Source: Bacteroidales bacterium
Lineage (GTDB): Bacteria > Bacteroidota > Bacteroidia > Bacteroidales > UBA932
Length of the DNA: 64,000 bases
Reading direction: 5' to 3'
Assembly (NCBI GenBank): GCA_016287875.1
Contig: JAEEXQ010000003.1
Span: forward strand, 21,996-85,995
The notes beneath the pieces are model-generated. The model saw only the letters and a list, made by a program, of their open reading frames with translations, did not search any database and was not told where the DNA came from. The position numbers and the translations under genes are program-made. Shown here piece after piece: positions 9,410 to 16,376 of the stretch. How positions within the stretch are numbered: position 1 is the stretch's first letter; each line of letters begins with the position of its first letter.

Positions 9410-9440
9410 TTTGCAGGTATCTCAAAAATGTCTATCTTTG
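9410..9440 (+). promoter_or_regulatory. Promoter of tRNA-Glu
   Basis: TTTG at 9410-9413, 19-nt spacer, TATCTTTG at 9433-9440: a full match to the Bacteroidota -33/-7 promoter. The 18 nt to the tRNA closely match the leader of tRNA-Phe at 14927-14944. Confidence 0.8.
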
Positions 9441-9458
9441 CAGTCCCAAACGCAAAAT

Positions 9459-9530
9459 GGTGGGTTCGTATAACGGTTAGTACTCGAGATTCTCAATCTC
9501 GCAATAGGAGTTCGATTCTCCTACCCACTA
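9459..9530 (+). tRNA. tRNA-Glu (anticodon CTC)
   Basis: A 72-nt cloverleaf. The acceptor stem GGTGGGT pairs with ACCCACT (first pair G-T wobble). The D arm is GTAT/GTAC, the anticodon stem CGAGA/TCTCG has loop TTCTCAA (anticodon CTC, reading GAG), and the T stem AGGAG/CTCCT has loop TTCGATT. The discriminator is A and CCA is not encoded. rpmE2 follows 25 bp downstream. Confidence 0.93.
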
Positions 9531-9555
9531 CAAGATTTCTAAATTACTAGTAAAA

Positions 9556-9807
9556 ATGAAACAAGGAATCCATCCCGAATCCTACCGTCTTGTAGTTTTC
9601 AAGGATATGTCAAACGAGGACATCTTCATCACCAGGAGCTGCGCCACCACCAAGGAGACCATCACTGTTGACGGAGTCGAATATCCCCTCGTAAAGGTTG
9701 AGATCTCGAACACTTCTCATCCGTTCTACACCGGCAAGACCAAGATCGTCGACACCGCCGGCCGTGTTGATATGTTCTATCAGAGATACAAGGCTAGAAA
9801 GAAATAA
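9556..9807 (+). CDS. rpmE2: Ribosomal protein L31 type B
   Basis: A component of the large ribosomal subunit. The 83-residue protein begins [17 protein letters not shown] and contains the family stretch [10 protein letters not shown] near residue 51. It lacks the CxxC zinc pair of L31 type A, so it is the zinc-independent form that can replace the zinc-binding version under metal limitation. No type A copy is in the window. An intrinsic terminator follows 22 bp after the stop. Confidence 0.96.
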   Translation: MKQGIHPESYRLVVFKDMSNEDIFITRSCATTKETITVDGVEYPLVKVEISNTSHPFYTGKTKIVDTAGRVDMFYQRYKARKK

Positions 9808-9829
9808 TTTTCTTTACAGGATACAAGAA

Positions 9830-9857
9830 AGCAGCGACAAGGTCGTTGCTTTTTTTC
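9830..9857 (+). terminator. Intrinsic terminator after rpmE2
   Basis: Stem AGCAGCGAC / GTCGTTGCT (9 bp, one G-T pair), loop AAG, then a run of seven T. The -7 box of glmM begins just after it. Confidence 0.88.
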
Positions 9858-9858
9858 T

Positions 9859-9866
9859 TATCTTTG
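9859..9866 (+). promoter_or_regulatory. -7 box of glmM
   Basis: Reads TATCTTTG and lies directly after the rpmE2 terminator, 6 nt before the chosen glmM ATG at 9873. It supports that start over the in-frame upstream codon at 9846, which lies within the terminator T-run. Confidence 0.6.
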
Positions 9867-9872
9867 TGCGCT

Positions 9873-11285
9873 ATGACACTTATCAAATCCATCTCAGGTA
9901 TCAGGGGAACCATTGGAGGAACGCCGGGAGAGGCTCTCACCCCTGTTGACATCGTAAAATTCACTTATGCTTATTGCAGCGAACTGCGCAAGCGCAAGGC
10001 TCCTAACGGGGCCAAGTACAAGGTCGTCGTCGGCCGCGATGCGCGTATCAGCGGACTGATGGTCGAGAACCTGGTCTGCGGTACCCTGGTCGCCTGCGGC
10101 GTCGACGTCGTGAAATGCGGATTCGCATCCACGCCTACCACCGAGCTTGCCGTTCGCTTCGCCGGTGCCGACGGAGGAATCATCCTCACTGCATCCCACA
10201 ATCCCCGCCAGTGGAACGCCCTCAAGCTCCTTAACGAGCACGGAGAGTTCCTTACTGCCGCACAGGGCCAGGCCATCCTGGACTGCGCCGAGAAGGGAGA
10301 ATTCGATTTTGCGGACGTAGATTCCCTCGGAAAGATCACCGAGCACGATTATACTGACGAACACATAGACGCAGTACTGGCTCTCGAGACCGTGGATGCC
10401 GAAGCCATACGCAAGGCCGGTTTCAAGGTAGTCCTGGATTCCATCAACTCCGTTGGCGGCATCATAATGCCCCGCCTGCTGGAGCGCCTGGGCGTCGAAT
10501 GCATAACCCTGAACGGCGAGCCTACCGGCGATTTCGCCCATAATCCCGAACCTCTTCCCGCCAACCTCGTCGAGCTCAGCGAGACCGTGGTCCGCGAGAA
10601 GGCCGACCTCGGCGTGAGCGTGGATCCGGACGTGGACCGTCTGGCATTCATCTGCGAGGATGGCAAACCCTTCGTGGAAGAATATACCTTGGTGGCCGTC
10701 GCCGACTATCTGCTGGACGAGGCAGTGAAAGCCGGCCGCAAGAACCTTGCTACCGTTTCCAACCTTTCTTCCAGCAGGGCCCTCAGGGATGTCACCGAGG
10801 CTCACGGAGGCACTTACTACGCATCTGCCGTGGGTGAGGTCAACGTCACTACCAAGATGCACGAGGTGGACGCCCTGATAGGCGGAGAAGGCAACGGAGG
10901 AGTCATCTATCCTGCCAGCCACTGCGGCCGCGACGCTATGGTGGGCGTGGCCCTCTTCCTCAGCAAACTCGCCCATAACGGAATGAAGGTCAGCGAGTAC
11001 AAGAAGACCCTTCCTCAGTACTTCATCGCCAAGAACCGCATAGATCTTTCCGACAGCGCCCTCATCGACAAGATCCTGGGTGCCATGAAGGAGACCTTCA
11101 AGAATGAAAGGGTGAACACCATCGACGGTGTCAAGGTCGATTTCGAGGCCGCCCGCGAATGGGTGCACCTCCGCAGGTCGAACACCGAACCCATCATCCG
11201 CGTGTATTCCGAGGCTCCTACCGAGGAGCGTGCGGTCGCGCTCGGAAACGAGGTCGTAGCCCTTGCCAAAAGTATCATAGGCTGA
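9873..11285 (+). CDS. glmM: Phosphoglucosamine mutase
   Basis: Converts glucosamine-6-phosphate to glucosamine-1-phosphate for UDP-GlcNAc synthesis. The phosphoserine active-site loop is TASHNPRQWNALK (about residue 108), matching the Bacteroidota GlmM/phosphohexomutase group. The metal loop is DPDVDRLAF, the sugar-binding loop is GEGNGG, and the phosphate-binding loop is RRSNTEP near the C-terminus. At 470 residues it is of normal size. I prefer GlmM to phosphomannomutase because of the ASHNPRQWNALK form and the muramidase-type neighbour, but the superfamily is promiscuous. The stop codon shares its last base with the start of the next gene. Confidence 0.88.
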   Translation: MTLIKSISGIRGTIGGTPGEALTPVDIVKFTYAYCSELRKRKAPNGAKYKVVVGRDARISGLMVENLVCGTLVACGVDVVKCGFASTPTTELAVRFAGADGGIILTASHNPRQWNALKLLNEHGEFLTAAQGQAILDCAEKGEFDFADVDSLGKITEHDYTDEHIDAVLALETVDAEAIRKAGFKVVLDSINSVGGIIMPRLLERLGVECITLNGEPTGDFAHNPEPLPANLVELSETVVREKADLGVSVDPDVDRLAFICEDGKPFVEEYTLVAVADYLLDEAVKAGRKNLATVSNLSSSRALRDVTEAHGGTYYASAVGEVNVTTKMHEVDALIGGEGNGGVIYPASHCGRDAMVGVALFLSKLAHNGMKVSEYKKTLPQYFIAKNRIDLSDSALIDKILGAMKETFKNERVNTIDGVKVDFEAAREWVHLRRSNTEPIIRVYSEAPTEERAVALGNEVVALAKSIIG

Positions 11286-12343
11286 TGTTTTCGTTCCGCA
11301 CCACTCCAATCGCCGACCAGCTCGACAAGGCCCTTCTCAAGGGGAAGGTAGGTGTGTTCTGCACGCCCGCCTGCTGGGATGCCCGTACCGGTGAATACCT
11401 TTACGATCTTTTCCGCCGCAGGGGCAACCTGGCCGCCATCTTCCTGCCCGGCGAAGAGGCCGTTCCCGGCACCGCCCACATATCCTTCGAACCCGAAGAG
11501 ATTGCCGCCCTGGATGCCGTGGTGGTGGAGATTCAGGATGCGGGATCGAGATATTTCCCTTTCACAATCGACGTACTCCGCCTGATTTCCCTGCTCGGGA
11601 AGATGGAGAACGCTCCTGCCCTTTACATCGTGGACCATCCCAACCCGGCCGGCCGCGAGGTGGAGGGTACCCTGCCGGCGGGGGAGACCGACGTCTGGAC
11701 CCCGGCCGCCGCTCACAGGCACGCCCTCACGCTGGGAGAACTGGCGCAGATGTATGCTAGCGAAAACGGGGCGCAGATATCCCTGCATGTGATTTCGGCG
11801 GATACCGCCGCCACTGCCCGCACGCTTCTTCCCTGGGCCATCCCTCCGGCCTCGGATTTCGCCGGCGTCTTCACCCCGTATTTCTATTGCGGAGGGAAGC
11901 TCTGGACCGATACCAACGTTACCCCGGGAATAGGCACGGTGAGGCCTTACGAGATGATCGGAGCCCCCTTTATCAAGGCCGAAGGCAATATGCCGCCCCT
12001 TCCTCAGGGAGTGCTGGCACGCCCTTGCACCTTCACGCCTGTAGCAGGCATGTACGAAGGGGAGCAGTGCTTCGGATGGCAGTTCATACTTACTCCGGGC
12101 ACCCGCTACCATTCCCTGCTGCATACGGTCCAGGTCATGAAATACCTGTCCGAACGCTATTCGCAGTTCCACATCTCGGACGCCTTCTACGGGCGCCTGG
12201 CGGATCCGGTGATAGCGGAGTACCTGCGCGGAGGCATAACCTTCGACATAGTGGAGGAGCACGTAAAGAGCGAGGAGCAGAAGTGGATACGCAAGGCAAA
12301 GCGTTTCCTGCTCTACGACGACCAGCCGGTCAGGATCAAATAG
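11285..12343 (+). CDS. NamZ-like exo-beta-N-acetylmuramidase (DUF1343)
   Basis: A DUF1343/NamZ-family protein; characterised members release MurNAc from the non-reducing end of peptidoglycan fragments. Family hallmarks seen: EIQDAGSRYFPF (usual form IQDVGxR), DHPNPAGREVEG (usual form RPNPLxGxxxEG), LTLGELAQMY, and the C-terminal WQF/HSLLHTVQ region. At 352 residues it is shorter than the ~400 of typical members and has no signal peptide, unlike secreted NamZ proteins, so a cytoplasmic role in wall-sugar recycling is an inference. The start at 11285 gives a TGATG overlap with glmM. An upstream in-frame codon would place 42 residues inside glmM and is unlikely. The gene ends in an 8-bp convergent overlap with priA. 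Confidence 0.8.
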   Translation: MFSFRTTPIADQLDKALLKGKVGVFCTPACWDARTGEYLYDLFRRRGNLAAIFLPGEEAVPGTAHISFEPEEIAALDAVVVEIQDAGSRYFPFTIDVLRLISLLGKMENAPALYIVDHPNPAGREVEGTLPAGETDVWTPAAAHRHALTLGELAQMYASENGAQISLHVISADTAATARTLLPWAIPPASDFAGVFTPYFYCGGKLWTDTNVTPGIGTVRPYEMIGAPFIKAEGNMPPLPQGVLARPCTFTPVAGMYEGEQCFGWQFILTPGTRYHSLLHTVQVMKYLSERYSQFHISDAFYGRLADPVIAEYLRGGITFDIVEEHVKSEEQKWIRKAKRFLLYDDQPVRIK

Positions 12344-14117
12344 GATCGACGTCGACTACGAAAGTAGCTTTAGATGAGCTCCGGAATGCTTCCAGGCATC
12401 TCCGGAGTTCTTTTTTACGCTCGAGAAGCTGTCTGTCGCGGGGGAGGGTTACGCGTACGGTATCCCAAAGTGCCACGGTGGAAAAGCCCCCGGCCGTGAG
12501 CTTTTGCGCCAGTCCGGATGCTGCCGCGGCATCTTTGAACCTGATATCCACCAGCCTGGTATAGGGCGGAAGGCCGAAGCGGCGGCGTTCTTCCAGCAGA
12601 GGCTCGGCGCCGGGCAGCGAGTAGGCTTGATGGCTGGCCTGGGAACTCTGTATCATAAGCTGGGGGCAGCAAGCTTTGAGGCGCTCCAGGAACTGGAACG
12701 CGTGTTCGTCGGAACGGAAATCCGACGGGTCGAAGAGGGCGTCCGCGCTTAGCATCGCCACCAGGGAATAGTTGCTGAGGTCGCTTCTGGCTGCCTGGGG
12801 GATGGTATAGATGTCGGCCTGCACGCCGTCAAGCTCTTCCTCTTTCTCGAAGCCTCTGATCAGGGCGGTGCTGCCGCTGAAATGCATAGCCTTCAGAAGT
12901 TTGCGGGAGAAGGGGCCTTCCATTCCGTTCTTGCGCTTCTCGGCCTGGACGTCTATCAAGGTAAAACGGCATCCGGGATGGTTCTGACGCCCTTCGGGAT
13001 TCATGTCCAGCAGGGAATAACGGCCGCTGCGGGCATTCAGCAGGCTCTCCAGAGAGGGGGAGCACGAGCCAAGTATCAGGTTGCATCCGTGGATGCGGGC
13101 CAGCTGCACGGCACAGTCGCGGGCGTTGTAGCGGGGGGCGGTGTCGCTCTGCTTGTAGAAGGGGGATTCTTCGTTCTCCACTATTATCAGGCCCAGGTCC
13201 CTGTGGGGGACGAAGAGGGATGATCGGGTGCCTATCAGCACATATGGCCTGCCGGAGCGGACGCTGTCGTTGATCCTGCGCCTGGCGGCGTGGGTCTGCT
13301 GCGAATGATGGACCAGCAGCAGGGAGCCGAAGGCATCTTCCAGCCTCTCCTGCAGCCGAGTCGCCAAGGCCGTCTCGTTGACCATTATGAACACGTTCCT
13401 GCCTTTCCGCAGGCTCTGTGCGGCAGCGCATATATAACTTTCCTCCCTGTCGGCGGATTTAAGCAGCAGGGGCTTGCCTGTGGAGAGGGAGTCCTTGAGG
13501 ACCTTGGGCGGGTCCGGAGCCTTGATGCGGGAGATGAGGGAGGAATAGTCCATCTCTGCAATGCCCAGCTCGGGGCTGAGGGCGGCGAGCTTGTCTTCCG
13601 CTGCCCGGATTTCGGCTATGATGGCATCCCGCTGCCCTTCCAGGCGCAGTCGGACGGTTTCGTTGTGCCGGCCTTCCAGGGCCTTCTGCCTGGCTTCCAG
13701 GCGCGCCTGAAGCTTGTGCAACCTGTCCTGCCAGCGCCGGAGGGTGAGTTCTTCCAGGGCCTCCTTGCGCTGCTGCGCACGGGCGCTGCTTTCTTCGGAA
13801 TGGGTCTTCAGGCTGGGATAGGCGGCCTTGTACACCTCTCCTATGGAGCAGAGGTAGTATTCGGCCATAAAGCGCCAGAGGCTGATCTCCTCGGGGGAAA
13901 TCTTTTCCAATCCGGTTTCAACTCCCAGTACGGAATGAATCCTGGACGGGTCGATGTCCGGAGTGACATCCGTCTCGGAAACCACCCCGATAACCCTTTT
14001 ATGGGCAAAAACTACCGCCACTCTCTCACCTATGGCAAGCTCTGCGGCGGTAGAATAACAAGGCTCCCACTCCAGGCGGAGTGGGAGTATAAGCTTTATG
14101 TAGCGCTGGGGCTGCAC
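12336..14117 (-). CDS. priA: PriA-like primosomal protein lacking ATPase and zinc motifs
   Basis: Homologous to the replication-restart helicase PriA along its whole length but apparently without its enzymatic parts. Residues 1-100 fit the 3'-DNA-binding domain (RYIKLILPL..., AEYYLCSIGEVYKAAYP). Residues 105-180 are a charged, coiled-coil-like helix. The helicase region aligns (IGTRSSLFVPHRDLGLIIV, RYNARDCAVQLA, GSCSPSLESL), yet the Walker A loop (GxTGSGKT in PriA) is KSADREESY at about 220, DEEH is ENEE at 314-317, the eight zinc cysteines are deleted, and motifs V/VI (GTQM..KG, AGRAGR) are missing. The C-terminus (GLPPYTRL, VVDVDPI) is normal. At 593 residues it is much shorter than the usual 730-830. 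It starts with GTG, overlapping the ompA stop by one base. Confidence 0.85.
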   Translation of the reverse strand: MQPQRYIKLILPLRLEWEPCYSTAAELAIGERVAVVFAHKRVIGVVSETDVTPDIDPSRIHSVLGVETGLEKISPEEISLWRFMAEYYLCSIGEVYKAAYPSLKTHSEESSARAQQRKEALEELTLRRWQDRLHKLQARLEARQKALEGRHNETVRLRLEGQRDAIIAEIRAAEDKLAALSPELGIAEMDYSSLISRIKAPDPPKVLKDSLSTGKPLLLKSADREESYICAAAQSLRKGRNVFIMVNETALATRLQERLEDAFGSLLLVHHSQQTHAARRRINDSVRSGRPYVLIGTRSSLFVPHRDLGLIIVENEESPFYKQSDTAPRYNARDCAVQLARIHGCNLILGSCSPSLESLLNARSGRYSLLDMNPEGRQNHPGCRFTLIDVQAEKRKNGMEGPFSRKLLKAMHFSGSTALIRGFEKEEELDGVQADIYTIPQAARSDLSNYSLVAMLSADALFDPSDFRSDEHAFQFLERLKACCPQLMIQSSQASHQAYSLPGAEPLLEERRRFGLPPYTRLVDIRFKDAAAASGLAQKLTAGGFSTVALWDTVRVTLPRDRQLLERKKELRRCLEAFRSSSKATFVVDVDPI

Positions 14118-14794
14118 TATTTGAGGGTGCCTGCCTCGGCGGCGGCGATCATAGCCTCGTTGGCGGTCACATAAACCTCCACGCGGCGGTTCTGTGCACG
14201 GCCTTCGGCGGTGTCGTTGCTTGCGACAGGAAGATCGTAGGACTTACCTTCGGCGATCATCTTGTTCTTGAGCCCGGCGTCTGCAAGGCATTTCTCGACT
14301 GCGGCTGCGCGCTGCTTGGAGATGCGCTTGTTGACGGCCTCTGAACCGGTATTGTCGGTGTGGCCCCAGATGGTGATGTCAGTGTCGGGAAGGTCGGCCA
14401 TGGCGGCTGCGAAGTTCTGGAGGGACTTCTGGGCTTCGGCATTGAGGACTACTTCGTTGGTCTTGAAGAGGATACCGTTGTCGAAGGTGATTCGGATAGC
14501 TTCCAGACCGTTGATTTCGAAGGTCTCGACCTTGGCATTGAGGGCAGCGAGTTCAGCGGCCTTCTTGTCCATCTTCTGGCCGATGACGGCGCCTGTGGTG
14601 GCACCGACTGCAGTGCCTGCGGTTGCACCGATGGCAGCGGATTTAAGGTCGCCACCGATAAGATAACCAAGTGCTGCTCCGGCGATAGCACCGCCGCCGG
14701 CTCCCCAAAGGGTGCCCTTACCAGCCTTGTTCATGGATGAGCAGCTCGAGAAGATGAGTGCTCCGCAAAGTGCAAATGCAAGAATCTTTTTCAT
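14117..14794 (-). CDS. Glycine-zipper / OmpA-domain lipoprotein
   Basis: An outer-membrane lipoprotein predicted to hold peptidoglycan. It has a signal peptide with lipobox (FSSC), a Gly/Ala-rich glycine zipper at about 30-80 (GAGGGAIAGAALGYLIGG and a second GATAGTAVGATTGAVIG), and a C-terminal OmpA domain at about 95-215 with the diaminopimelate-binding signature WGHTDNTGSEAVNKRIS...RA and NRRVEVYV. The 225-residue layout is the common YiaD-like form. It is the upstream gene of a probable two-gene unit with priA, its stop overlapping the priA GTG by one base. Confidence 0.93.
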   Translation of the reverse strand: MKKILAFALCGALIFSSCSSMNKAGKGTLWGAGGGAIAGAALGYLIGGDLKSAAIGATAGTAVGATTGAVIGQKMDKKAAELAALNAKVETFEINGLEAIRITFDNGILFKTNEVVLNAEAQKSLQNFAAAMADLPDTDITIWGHTDNTGSEAVNKRISKQRAAAVEKCLADAGLKNKMIAEGKSYDLPVASNDTAEGRAQNRRVEVYVTANEAMIAAAEAGTLK

Positions 14795-14895
14795 AATAGT
14801 GTGGTTTGGTTATTATGTAATGAAGCTATTTTCCAAATGCAATAATAATCATATTTGCTTTATTTTGCAAGATGAGGAAGAAAGATGAAAAAATT

Positions 14896-14926
14896 TTTGT
14901 GACTTCCGCATTTTTATCTATCTTTG
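14896..14926 (+). promoter_or_regulatory. Promoter of tRNA-Phe
   Basis: TTTG at 14896-14899, 19-nt spacer, TATCTTTG at 14919-14926. Architecture and downstream leader are nearly identical to those of the tRNA-Glu gene. Confidence 0.82.
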
Positions 14927-14944
14927 CAATCCCAAAAGCAAAAT

Positions 14945-15017
14945 GGTGCTGTAGCTCAGATGGTAGAGCAAAGGACTGAAAATCCTTGTGTCGGCAGTTC
15001 GATTCTTCCCAGCACCA
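14945..15017 (+). tRNA. tRNA-Phe (anticodon GAA)
   Basis: A 73-nt cloverleaf. The acceptor stem GGTGCTG/CAGCACC is perfect, the D arm is GCTC/GAGC, and the anticodon stem AAGGA/TCCTT has loop CTGAAAA (anticodon GAA). The variable loop is GTGTC. The T arm is GGCAG TTCGATT CTTCC with one C-T mismatch in the stem. Discriminator A; CCA not encoded. A terminator follows 4 bp later. Confidence 0.94.
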
Positions 15018-15021
15018 CTTT

Positions 15022-15050
15022 AACCCGCTCAGACAGAGCGGGTTTTCTTT
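15022..15050 (+). terminator. Intrinsic terminator after tRNA-Phe
   Basis: Perfect 9-bp stem AACCCGCTC / GAGCGGGTT, loop AGACA, followed by TTCTTTT. Confidence 0.88.
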
Positions 15051-15070
15051 TAATGTCGTGACGGCCATAA

Positions 15071-15101
15071 TTGGGTACTCCAAATATTTTTTTTATATTT
15101 G
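15071..15101 (+). promoter_or_regulatory. Promoter of the GH105 gene
   Basis: TTG at 15071-15073, a 20-nt spacer, and TATATTTG at 15094-15101. It leaves a leader of about 70 nt before the ATG at 15180. Confidence 0.55.
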
Positions 15102-15179
15102 TCCTTGCCTGCCCGCCCAAGCCGCAGGTCGAGACTTCTTAGTACAAAAACTTGCAAAATTCAGATTAATCAAGTAGTC

Positions 15180-16370
15180 ATGAAAATTAAAGTCGCCCTC
15201 CTGGCCGTTGTTTCGTTGCTGTGCGCTTCCTGCGGCCCTAAAGTGGCCCTCAGCTGTTTTAAAGACCTTCCCAACGTAATCAGCGTGGAAACCATTGGAA
15301 ATCGTGTTGCAGAGCAGCTCCTTGCCTCAGACCCGCTGGACTATGGTAATAATCTTCCCGGTTATCAGGCACCCTATAATTATGGACGAGGTGGCAAGGA
15401 AATGAATTATTCCGTGGTAAGCCTTTGGGTTAACGCCATCGAGTTTGCCCACCGTTCCCACAACAAGAAGTTGGAGAAGCGCTTGATTGATTTCTTTGAG
15501 CCGTTCTATGGAGAGAAAAAGGACAAGTGTAATCGCGACAATCATGTGGATTTCTCCATCTTCGGAGCCATTCCTCTGGAGATCTATCTGATGAATGGTG
15601 ACAAGCGGGCACTGGAACTGGGACTTCGATATGCTGATCATCAGTGGGAAGATCCCACAGGGGAGCCCGGCAAGAAGGTAGGTGGCAATGGCAATTTCCC
15701 TATTGAGGAGCAGCGGGAGTTCCTTGCAAACGGATATTCTCCCCAGACGCGCCTGTGGATTGACGATATGTACATGATTACAGTCCTCCAGACCCAGGCT
15801 TACCGGGCCACCGGTGACCGCAAGTATATCGACCGTGCGGCCCGTGAGATGAAAATGTATATGGACTCGCTCCAGCGTGACAATGGTCTATTCTATCATG
15901 CCCCCGATGTCCCCTTTTTCTGGGGACGGGGAAATGGCTGGATGGCGGCAGGTCTGCCTATGATTCTGTCTTATCTCTCCGAAGATAGCGAGTATCGTGC
16001 TCCGCTGATGGAAGCATATATGAAGATGATGCCGACCCTTCTTAAATACCAGCGCGAGAACGGCATGTGGGGTCAGGTTATTGATGATGCGGAGTTTTGG
16101 GACGAGACTTCCGGCTCGGCCATGTTCGCCTATGCTTTTATCGAAGGTGTGCGCCAAGGCTGGCTGGACGAGGCAACATACGGTGTTGCCGCACGTAAGG
16201 CCTGGGTTTCCTTGTGCGGGAAACTGGATGAGCATGCCAATCTTGCAGATGTCTGCATCGGAACCGATCGCCGGAACAGCCGCGAGTGGTATATGGACCG
16301 CCCCCGCTCTAACGGTGACCCTCACGGGCAAATGGCCATGATGTGGCTTTGCAGCACGCTGCTGCAATAA
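15180..16370 (+). CDS. GH105 unsaturated uronyl hydrolase lipoprotein
   Basis: A GH88/GH105-type (alpha/alpha)6-barrel enzyme that removes the unsaturated uronic acid left at the non-reducing end after pectin or rhamnogalacturonan lyase action. The start at 15180 opens a lipoprotein signal (LLCASC); upstream in-frame codons lie in the leader. The motif RLWIDDMYM (about residue 195) carries the catalytic Asp, and FFWGRGNGWMAAGL is the substrate-binding signature of the family. At 396 residues the length is normal. It converges, with a 6-bp gap, on a large gene that has a pectate-lyase-type beta-helix, which supports a pectic substrate. Codon use looks a little less GC-rich than in neighbours. 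Confidence 0.88.
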   Translation: MKIKVALLAVVSLLCASCGPKVALSCFKDLPNVISVETIGNRVAEQLLASDPLDYGNNLPGYQAPYNYGRGGKEMNYSVVSLWVNAIEFAHRSHNKKLEKRLIDFFEPFYGEKKDKCNRDNHVDFSIFGAIPLEIYLMNGDKRALELGLRYADHQWEDPTGEPGKKVGGNGNFPIEEQREFLANGYSPQTRLWIDDMYMITVLQTQAYRATGDRKYIDRAAREMKMYMDSLQRDNGLFYHAPDVPFFWGRGNGWMAAGLPMILSYLSEDSEYRAPLMEAYMKMMPTLLKYQRENGMWGQVIDDAEFWDETSGSAMFAYAFIEGVRQGWLDEATYGVAARKAWVSLCGKLDEHANLADVCIGTDRRNSREWYMDRPRSNGDPHGQMAMMWLCSTLLQ

Positions 16371-16376
16371 ACACGG

